5,654 nt of DNA from JAJPJX01 sp964568355 (GTDB lineage Bacteria > Acidobacteriota > Terriglobia > Bryobacterales > Bryobacteraceae). The stretch covers positions 1 through 5,654 of the forward strand of contig CAZMRK010000551.1 of the NCBI GenBank assembly GCA_964568355.1, read 5' to 3'. Position numbers and translations under genes: made by a program. The notes below the pieces were generated by a model that saw only the letters and a program-made list of their open reading frames with translations, was not told the origin of the DNA and did no database searches. Shown here in pieces: positions 1 through 4,929 of this stretch. How positions within the stretch are numbered: position 1 is the stretch's first letter; every line of letters starts with the position of its first letter.

Positions 1-98
1 TTTGCGGTAACCAGTTCGTTATGTACGCTCACATACTTGCTCCCGCAGGCCAGGCCCGCCAGCAGCAGAACTACAACGACGATCAGGGCAACTTTCAT
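1..98 (-). CDS. LemA family membrane protein, N-terminal fragment (cut by left edge)
   Basis: Only the first 32 codons are in the window; the gene runs off the left edge. The ATG at 98..96 opens a protein with Lys at position 2, then a strongly hydrophobic segment (about residues 3-17) and Cys18. It continues YVSVHNELVTAK, which matches the start of LemA proteins, where a single N-terminal membrane anchor is followed by a Y/HNxLV segment leading into an extracytoplasmic helical bundle. Cys18 follows G-L-A, a poor lipobox because position -3 is Gly, so an uncleaved anchor is more likely than a lipoprotein. The start lies 22 bases after the stop of the nucleotidyltransferase gene, with a purine-rich GAGAG a few bases upstream as a possible ribosome site. 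LemA genes commonly sit beside TPM-domain genes, and one lies two genes upstream here, which strengthens the call. The molecular function of LemA in bacteria is unsettled. Confidence 0.78.
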   Translation of the reverse strand, partial: MKVALIVVVVLLLAGLACGSKYVSVHNELVTA

Positions 99-120
99 AA
101 GCTCTCACTCTTCCAGACGA

Positions 121-831
121 TCACTTTTCCAGACGATCCACGGCCTGAATCACCTTGCCGATGCTCTCCAGATAGGCGGCCAGCACCGGCGCCGGCTCCA
201 GGTCGCGCGGTTTGCGGCGTTCTTCCCGAACGTCCAGCAGTTGCTCGAACGGGCTGGGATCGATCCCGAAACGCTGCTGCGCCTGGGCCACGATCTCGCG
301 CTTGGCCATGCCGGTCTCGACCCCCGCCAGCCGCAGCGCGTGGCGGAACAGCACGCAGAACGTGGAGACCGAATCGAGCAGCAGACGCCGCAGCAGATCT
401 TTGTCCTCCAGCACGCCGGAGGATTTCTGGCGCAGCCGGAGCAGTTTCGAGCGCAACTCCTGCTCCACCTGTGCCCGGTAAAACGAATCGTCGATTTCGA
501 GCGTCGATACCACATCCTTGCCGTAGAGGATCCGGTGCTGGCGCTGGATATCGTGGAATTCGATCGCGAAGCAATCGGTCGACGTGCGTACTTCCTCTTC
601 GCTCAACAACAGCGGCGCGGGATTCTCCAGGCCGCGCCACCATTGAAAAATCTCGCGCGTCTGGCCCAACTCCCGAACAGTGATCTGGGTCAGCACGCAA
701 AGAATATTGATATCGGAGAACCTGCCGTGGTGGTTGCCTCCCGCCGCGGAACCGTAAAGAACCACCGAGACCAGACGGTCGCCGAAGGTCTTTTGGAGTT
801 TCTCCGAAAGTTGGCTGAGCACACGCTCCAT
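121..831 (-). CDS. Small nucleotidyltransferase-fold protein (NTase domain plus helical C-terminal region)
   Basis: This 236-residue protein probably acts in the cytoplasm; no signal peptide or membrane segment is visible. Residues 1-110 look like a polymerase-beta-type nucleotidyltransferase domain. They contain YGSAAGG (Gly27-Ser28) followed by SDIN (Asp40-x-Asn42), the GSx(n)DxD signature with Asn in place of the second Asp. EFHD at 91-94 then offers candidates for the third acidic residue, and ILYGKDV at 101-107 is typical of this fold. Residues 115-236 are mostly helical with many charges. Such proteins transfer a nucleotide to a substrate that cannot be named here, and the Asn may weaken or abolish catalysis. 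I chose the ATG at 831: the reading frame stays open upstream to 1053, but that stretch lies inside the TPM gene and encodes an Arg/Trp-rich shadow. The start is 8 bases past the TPM stop and the stop is 22 bases before LemA, so the gene is probably co-transcribed with both. Confidence 0.85.
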   Translation of the reverse strand: MERVLSQLSEKLQKTFGDRLVSVVLYGSAAGGNHHGRFSDINILCVLTQITVRELGQTREIFQWWRGLENPAPLLLSEEEVRTSTDCFAIEFHDIQRQHRILYGKDVVSTLEIDDSFYRAQVEQELRSKLLRLRQKSSGVLEDKDLLRRLLLDSVSTFCVLFRHALRLAGVETGMAKREIVAQAQQRFGIDPSPFEQLLDVREERRKPRDLEPAPVLAAYLESIGKVIQAVDRLEK

Positions 832-839
832 AGGCTTGC

Positions 840-1631
840 CTACCAGTCGCTCGACGCGCCCCCGCCGCCGGAGTCTCCGCCGCCAAAGCCGCCGAAACCA
901 CCCAGATCCGGCCCTCCAAAGCCTCCGCCGCCGCGTCCCCCCCAGGATGAGCGCCCGGCCATTCCGCCCAGAATCAATCCCGGCAGAAAACCTCCACCGC
1001 CGCCCCCATACCCACCGTACCCGCCCGGCCTGCCGCCCGAACGCAGCAGCCACAACAGCACGAACAGCCCGCCGAGCAGCACCGGCCAGGGAATGGAGTC
1101 GCCCGTGCGCGGCCGGATGCGGCGATCGAGTGCGCTGTCGATGGAGACGCCCTTGGCTGCGGCGATCCTGCTGCCGATCACCTGCGCCGCAGCCTTCAGG
1201 GCTTCGCCATACTGATTCTGGCGAAGCGCCGGGCGCATCTCCCGCAGGATGCTGCCCGCCATCCCGTCCGTGATCGAAGGCTCCAGCCCATAGCCGATCT
1301 CCAGCCGGCTGCGGCGATCCCGGGTGACCAGCAACAGCAGGATGCCTTCATTCTTCCCTTTCTTGCCGACACCCCAGGCCCGAAAGATCGTGTTGGCGAC
1401 ATCCTCCACCGGCTCGCCTTCGAGCGTGGGGATCGTGACCAGGGCCATTTCCGCGCCCGTGGAACGCTCGACGCTGGCGCAGTATGCTTCCAACTCGGCT
1501 CTGCTGGCGGCGTCCACCACACCGGAGAAGTCGCTGACGTACCCCTGAGGGTGAAGGGATTTCCAATCTACTGCCCATGCGGCGCCGAACGAAATCAGCA
1601 GAACGGCCCAGAGCCGCAACAGGTTTCTCAT
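840..1631 (-). CDS. TPM-domain (YgcG-like) membrane protein with glycine-rich tail
   Basis: This 263-residue exported protein has the standard TPM layout. Residues 1-20 are a signal peptide with an AWA cleavage site before Val21. The TPM domain covers about 29-160 and includes YVSDFSGVV (31-39), WGVGKKGKNEGILLLL (86-101), the RSRLEIGYGLE segment (107-117) and ITDG (120-123). A hydrophobic segment at about 182-196 (VLLGGLFVLLWLL) should anchor it, leaving the TPM domain outside the cytoplasm. The rest is a Gly-rich tail ending GGGASSDW, close to the GGGASGxW ending usual in this family. TPM proteins have been linked to phosphatase activity and to membrane-protein or photosystem maintenance, but the bacterial role is not settled. 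The ATG at 1631 fits because the signal peptide starts there, and GAGG lies about 10 bases upstream. It sits 49 bases after the M16 peptidase gene and 8 bases before the nucleotidyltransferase, with LemA further on; TPM and LemA are frequent partners. Confidence 0.92.
   Translation of the reverse strand: MRNLLRLWAVLLISFGAAWAVDWKSLHPQGYVSDFSGVVDAASRAELEAYCASVERSTGAEMALVTIPTLEGEPVEDVANTIFRAWGVGKKGKNEGILLLLVTRDRRSRLEIGYGLEPSITDGMAGSILREMRPALRQNQYGEALKAAAQVIGSRIAAAKGVSIDSALDRRIRPRTGDSIPWPVLLGGLFVLLWLLRSGGRPGGYGGYGGGGGGFLPGLILGGMAGRSSWGGRGGGGFGGPDLGGFGGFGGGDSGGGGASSDW
858..1037 (-). repeat. Low-complexity glycine-coding tract in the TPM gene
   Basis: The 3' end of the TPM gene (about residues 199-258) is a GGN-rich tract, seen on the plus strand as runs of CCG, CCA and CCC. 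It encodes repeated GGYGG, GGGG and GGFGG units interrupted by short aliphatic stretches such as FLPGLILGGMAG. The units vary in length and sequence, so it is compositional low complexity and not a tandem array with a fixed period. It also explains the proline-rich and arginine-rich open frames on the other strand and in other frames here, which are not genes. Confidence 0.6.
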
Positions 1632-1680
1632 CGTGGCGAAACCTCAGTGTACTACGGCAAAATGCCGCAACGTCCCGTGC

Positions 1681-2967
1681 TTAGCAGACCAGGTCTTCCC
1701 GGCCGATGCGCACGCCATCCAGGTTGCCCAACACCGTCAAAGCCACCTGTTTGGAATCGAAAAAAGTCTGCGCAATGCGCTGCACATCGTCGGCGGTCAC
1801 GGTTTCGATGCTCTCCACCAGCTCATCCAAGGTGAAGAAGCGGGAGAAGTACATCTCCTGGCGGGCCAGGTTGGACATACGGCTGGAAGTGGATTCCAGG
1901 CTCAACATAAGCGAGCCCTTGAGGTGGTCTTTGGCGCGGCGAAGCTCCTCGTCGGAGACCCGCTCCTGCTTCAATTGGCGGAATTCTTTCATGATCGATT
2001 CCACCACCTTGCGCGCCGACTCGGCGGAAGTGCCGGCATAGATCGCCAGGCAGCCGGTATCCCGGTAGGGATTCAGTTCGGAAAAGACGGCGTAGGCCAA
2101 GCCTTGCCGCTCCCGGATATTCTGAAACAGGCGGGAGCTCATTCCGCCTCCCAGCATCGTATTCAGCACATAACAGGCAAAGCGCTGTTCGTGCGGCAGC
2201 GGATACGAGGGCACACCCAGGCACAGGTGCACCTGTTCGAGCGATTTCTTGTTGCGCAGGGCGATGCGCGCGTGCGTGTTCGGCACCGTTCCGCCCGCCG
2301 TCTCCGAAGCCGGCGCCAGCGATTCAAAATGCTCCCGCACCAGGTTTACCACGCGCTCGTGGGTCAGATTCCCCGCAGCCGTGATCACCATGTTCGAGGG
2401 GGTATACACCTGGCGATAGTAGCTCTCGGTCATGCCGCGGTCGAAACGCCGCACCGTCTCCCGCGTCCCCAGAATCGGCTTGCCCAGCGGATGGTCTTTC
2501 CAGAAATTCGAAGTGAAAATCTCATGCACCAGGTAGTCCGGACTGTCCGCTTCCATCTTGATTTCTTCGAGAATCACGCTCTTTTCTTTGGCGATATCCT
2601 CGTCGCGGAACAGCGGGTGCAGCACCAGGTCGGCAATCACGTCAAAGGCCAGCGAGAGATGCTCGTCCAGCACTTTGGTGTTGAAACAAACCAGCTCCTT
2701 GGCCGTAAATGCGTCCAGGTTCCCGCCAATCGAGTCCACCGAACGGGCGATATCCTCGGCCGAACGGGTAGTGGTCCCCTTAAACAGCATGTGCTCGATG
2801 AAATGCGAGATGCCGTTCTGTTCCGGCATCTCCCGGCGCGAACCGGTGCCGATCCAGATCCCGATCGAGACCGAGCGAACGTGCGGCATGGCCTCCGTAA
2901 TCACACGGACACCATTGTCCAGCGTGGTCATCTCAATATCGCGTACAGGGCTGTAAGATACTGTCAT
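1681..2967 (-). CDS. M16 family zinc metallopeptidase (M16B, single-unit, ~428 aa)
   Basis: This is a pitrilysin-type zinc endopeptidase of processing-peptidase-like half size. Counting from the ATG at 2967, the inverted zinc motif HFIEH is at 55-59 (His55, Glu58 catalytic, His59). The third ligand, Glu135, lies in VILEEIKME, 76 residues after His59 as the family requires. The N-terminal M16 domain covers about 12-160 and the C-terminal domain about 175-350. The latter has LGGGMSSRLF (272-281) and the substrate-binding Arg287/Tyr292 pair in RERQGLAY. No signal peptide is seen, so it probably acts in the cytoplasm, like other bacterial M16B enzymes that form dimers; its substrate cannot be inferred. 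The frame is open to a GTG at 2991, and an internal ATG lies at 2931. I prefer 2967 because it puts about a dozen residues before the conserved LDNGVRVIT strand, but no start has a convincing ribosome site. It is the first gene of the minus-strand operon and is divergent from rlmN. Confidence 0.93.
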   Translation of the reverse strand: MTVSYSPVRDIEMTTLDNGVRVITEAMPHVRSVSIGIWIGTGSRREMPEQNGISHFIEHMLFKGTTTRSAEDIARSVDSIGGNLDAFTAKELVCFNTKVLDEHLSLAFDVIADLVLHPLFRDEDIAKEKSVILEEIKMEADSPDYLVHEIFTSNFWKDHPLGKPILGTRETVRRFDRGMTESYYRQVYTPSNMVITAAGNLTHERVVNLVREHFESLAPASETAGGTVPNTHARIALRNKKSLEQVHLCLGVPSYPLPHEQRFACYVLNTMLGGGMSSRLFQNIRERQGLAYAVFSELNPYRDTGCLAIYAGTSAESARKVVESIMKEFRQLKQERVSDEELRRAKDHLKGSLMLSLESTSSRMSNLARQEMYFSRFFTLDELVESIETVTADDVQRIAQTFFDSKQVALTVLGNLDGVRIGREDLVC

Positions 2968-3034
2968 TCCAGAAGTTGGAGGCGGGTGCACCTCTGTTCT
3001 TAGGATAACGCGCTACCTGATAGAATAGCTATAG
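2968..3034. promoter_or_regulatory. Divergent promoter region between the M16 operon and rlmN
   Basis: This AT-rich gap separates two genes read outward. On the plus strand, TGATAGAAT at 3018-3026 fits an extended -10 (TG-n-TAGAAT), with no good -35. It predicts a transcript starting near 3033, just before the rlmN ATG at 3035. On the minus strand, TATTCT at 3027..3022 overlaps that element and would start a transcript near 3015, giving the M16 gene a leader of about 48 bases. A second minus-strand candidate is TATCCT at 3007..3002. The perfect 8-base palindrome ATAGCTAT at 3025-3032 lies between the -10 and the rlmN start and could be an operator or chance. These assignments rest on consensus matching by eye. 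Confidence 0.4.
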
Positions 3035-4084
3035 ATGTCCCAAGCCCTTCTAGGCATGGAACTTACCGAGATTCGGGAGACTCTGGGGCCCGATCAGCCG
3101 GCCTTCCGCGCCAAGCAGATCTACGACGCGTTGTACCACCAGCAGGTGCCCGATCTGGTCCAGATTTCCACCCTGCCGGCCAAACTGCGCGCCGATCTGG
3201 CCGGCCAGCACACGGTCGGGCTGCCGGAGATTGCCCGCCGGTACGAGTCGTCCGACGGCACCCGGCGCTACCTCTTGCGACTGGAAGACGCCCGCACGGT
3301 CGAAACCGTGCTGATGCCGGAGGGGGGGCGCGACACCATCTGCATCTCCAGCCAGGTGGGCTGCCCGGTCGATTGCAAGTTCTGCATGACCGCGCTGCTC
3401 GGCCTGGAGCGCAACCTCACCGCCGGCGAGATCGTCGGCCAGGTGCTGCTGGTCTGCCGCGACAACGCGCTGCGCCGCGACGGCGGCCGGCTCAATATCG
3501 TCATGATGGGACAGGGCGAGCCGCTTCTGAATCTCCCCAACGTGTTGAAGGCCACCCGCCTGTTGACCGATCCCGCCGGATTCGCCCTCTCGCCCCGGCG
3601 CATCACGGTGTCCACGGCCGGCATCATTCCCAAAATCGAGGAACTGGGCCGCGAAGCCGTGCGCCCCAAGCTGGCCATTTCGCTCAACGCCTCCACCGAG
3701 GAAACCCGCCAGCAATTAATGCCCATCACCCGCAAGTATCACCTGAACGATCTGCTGGAGGCTTGCCGGGCCTATCCCCTGCGCCCGTGGGAGAAGCTCA
3801 CATTCGAGTACGTCCTGCTGAAGGGCGTCAACGATACCGATGCCGACGCCCGGCGCCTGGTGCGGATGCTTGCCAACCTGAATGCCAAGGTCAACCTGAT
3901 CGCGCTCAACCCCGGGCCTGGCATTCCTTTCGAAACCCCGGACCCGGAGCGCGTCGCCAGTTTCCAGCAAATCGTGCGCAAGGCGATGCCCTGTTTTCTG
4001 CGCAAGCCGCGCGGTCTGGATATCTACGCGGCTTGCGGCCAGCTCAAGCGCAACGAACCCGTAGTTTCTGAGCCACGACCGTAA
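3035..4084 (+). CDS. rlmN: Dual-specificity 23S rRNA/tRNA adenine-C2 methyltransferase RlmN
   Basis: This radical-SAM enzyme methylates C2 of A2503 in 23S rRNA and, in bacteria where tested, of A37 in some tRNAs. In this 349-residue protein the iron-sulfur ligands are Cys110, Cys114 and Cys117 (CPVDCKFC). Cys103, seven residues earlier in TICISSQ, and Cys334 in AACGQL match the two cysteines used for methyl transfer and resolution in the E. coli enzyme (118 and 355). Glu90 in VETVLMPE matches the conserved acidic residue. MMGQGEPLLN (157-166) is the SAM-binding GEP motif, and STAGIIP (193-199), LAISLNA (213-219) and the NPGPG loop (292-296) are further family blocks. The N-terminal accessory domain (1-85) and the length are normal, so the enzyme should be active. 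The ATG at 3035 has no ribosome site and would be almost leaderless; ATG 3056 (Met8, just before ELTEIRETLG) is a real alternative with a 23-base leader. It is a single-gene unit, divergent from the M16 operon and convergent with the ThuA gene. Confidence 0.97.
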   Translation: MSQALLGMELTEIRETLGPDQPAFRAKQIYDALYHQQVPDLVQISTLPAKLRADLAGQHTVGLPEIARRYESSDGTRRYLLRLEDARTVETVLMPEGGRDTICISSQVGCPVDCKFCMTALLGLERNLTAGEIVGQVLLVCRDNALRRDGGRLNIVMMGQGEPLLNLPNVLKATRLLTDPAGFALSPRRITVSTAGIIPKIEELGREAVRPKLAISLNASTEETRQQLMPITRKYHLNDLLEACRAYPLRPWEKLTFEYVLLKGVNDTDADARRLVRMLANLNAKVNLIALNPGPGIPFETPDPERVASFQQIVRKAMPCFLRKPRGLDIYAACGQLKRNEPVVSEPRP

Positions 4085-4103
4085 GGGAGTGGTCTCCGGA
4101 CGC

Positions 4104-4880
4104 CTACTGGATCTTCATGGCCCACTTGATCGCTTCGGTCCACATCGTCTGGATATCCGTGCGGTCCCAGACTTCCTCCCGATGCCCTAGCGAGGAGTAG
4201 AACACCCGGCCCTTGCCGTATGGGCGGGTCCAGGTAACGGCGAAATCCTGATCCGTGCGATGCACCCGCGGATTCTTCAAATCCACCGTCTTGGGATCCA
4301 CACTCATCAGCACGTGCACCTTGTCCCGCGAATAGTCCTTGAACTGGTAGATTTCGTCGTAAATCGTGAATTCCGCCGGGAACTGGCGCGTCGCGGGAAA
4401 CTGGCGATCCTCCACCCGAATCCCGACCTTCACCTGTCCCCAGGGATGCTCGTTGAAGTAGCCGCCAATCATGTCCCCATATTCAGGCCACTTATAGAAG
4501 GTGTCGGTAGCGCTGTGCGCGCCCAGAAAGCCCTTGCCGTCCTCCTTGATGAACGAGAGCAGAGCAGCCTTCTGCTCATCGTCCATATCCAGTTCGCCGG
4601 TGGTGTAGAAGAAAATGGCGTCGAAATAGTCCAGATTCTTGGCATTGCCGCCCAGTTTCTTCTTGGTGATCAACTGCGAGTCGGTGCGGATATACGTATC
4701 CCACAAGCCGGTCTGTTGCCCCAGCTTTTCGAGCGTAGCCAGCCCGTGTGAAACCGAATCGTGCTGGAACCCCTTGACTTCCCCGATAGCCAGCAACTTC
4801 TTGCGCTTGGGGGCCTGCGTTTGCGGCGAGGCGATGGACGCAGCCAGGAGCAGAATTCCGAAACCAACAAGACGTTTCAT
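4104..4880 (-). CDS. Secreted ThuA-domain protein (trehalose-utilization-like)
   Basis: This 258-residue protein has a signal peptide at about residues 1-20 (Lys2/Arg3, then GFGILLLAASIAS) with no lipobox Cys, so it should be exported. The ThuA domain, a class I amidotransferase-like fold, fills residues 27-256. Visible blocks are KLLAIGEVKGFQHDS (28-42), FDAIFFYTTGELDMD (86-100), GFLGAHSATDTFY (117-129), WPEYGDMIGGYFNEHPW (131-147), DEIYQF (175-180), and YGKGRVFYSSLGHREEVW (221-238). No catalytic Cys of the amidotransferase type appears at the expected elbow, as is usual in ThuA proteins. The family was named from rhizobial trehalose use, but biochemical roles are poorly known; secreted members are common in Acidobacteriota and Planctomycetota and are often near sugar genes. 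I chose ATG 4880 because the signal peptide starts there with AAAGG 10 bases upstream; the ATG at 4907 adds nine residues and overlaps a likely -10. The SDR gene lies 49 bases upstream on the same strand. Confidence 0.92.
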   Translation of the reverse strand: MKRLVGFGILLLAASIASPQTQAPKRKKLLAIGEVKGFQHDSVSHGLATLEKLGQQTGLWDTYIRTDSQLITKKKLGGNAKNLDYFDAIFFYTTGELDMDDEQKAALLSFIKEDGKGFLGAHSATDTFYKWPEYGDMIGGYFNEHPWGQVKVGIRVEDRQFPATRQFPAEFTIYDEIYQFKDYSRDKVHVLMSVDPKTVDLKNPRVHRTDQDFAVTWTRPYGKGRVFYSSLGHREEVWDRTDIQTMWTEAIKWAMKIQ

Positions 4881-4929
4881 CGTAAAAGAACCTTTGGCAA
4901 AAATCATAGCAGACGCGAATCTGCGAAAT
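4881..4929 (-). promoter_or_regulatory. SDR-ThuA spacer: possible ThuA promoter (-10 at 4908..4903)
   Basis: Read on the minus strand, TATGAT at 4908..4903 differs from the TATAAT consensus by one base. It would place a transcript start near 4896, followed at once by the AAAGG ribosome site (4895..4891) and the ATG at 4880. No good -35 is found at 16-18 bases upstream. The ThuA gene could therefore have its own promoter in addition to read-through from the SDR gene. The call rests only on this hexamer and its position. Confidence 0.32.
4899..4924 (-). terminator. Weak hairpin after the SDR gene, possible terminator or attenuator
   Basis: On the minus strand, GCAGA (4924..4920) pairs perfectly with TCTGC (4913..4909) around a six-base loop, six bases past the SDR stop. 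A run of five T follows at 4903..4899, but after a five-base interruption. The stem is short and the T-run displaced, so termination would be weak at best. It overlaps the candidate -10 of the ThuA gene, so the two readings compete for the same bases. Confidence 0.22.

Noticed and set aside
81..98. LemA read as a lipoprotein through Cys18
   Set aside because: The residue at -3 from Cys18 is Gly where Leu/Val/Ile is expected. LemA proteins usually have an uncleaved membrane anchor.
832..1053. N-terminal extension of the nucleotidyltransferase up to 1053
   Set aside because: This stretch lies inside the TPM coding region and would add Arg/Trp-rich sequence with no homology. The nucleotidyltransferase domain begins normally at ATG 831.
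37..1215. Long plus-strand open frame (392 codons) opposite the nucleotidyltransferase and TPM genes
   Set aside because: Its product is proline/arginine-rich low complexity, mirrors the glycine-coding tail of TPM, and matches no family. The minus-strand genes carry clear domain motifs. Long antisense frames are expected in GC-rich coding DNA.
1655..1667. Perfect 5-bp hairpin (CGGCA/TGCCG, 3-base loop) between the M16 and TPM genes
   Set aside because: It is too short for a terminator and has no T-run in either direction; chance is adequate.
1633..3003. Long plus-strand open frame (456 codons) spanning the whole M16 gene
   Set aside because: It is antiparallel to a gene with complete zinc and substrate-binding motifs. 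The product has no recognisable domain and is rich in His, Gln and Arg, typical of a shadow frame.
3050..3715. Minus-strand open frames opposite rlmN (also 3268-3735, 3716-3970)
   Set aside because: They are shadows of a fully conserved rlmN gene; the translated sequences are compositionally biased with no motif.
4085..4103. Possible bidirectional terminator between rlmN and the ThuA gene
   Set aside because: Only a 4-bp GGAG/CTCC stem (4086-4097) is present, with no T-run on either strand. Termination here is not supported by the sequence.
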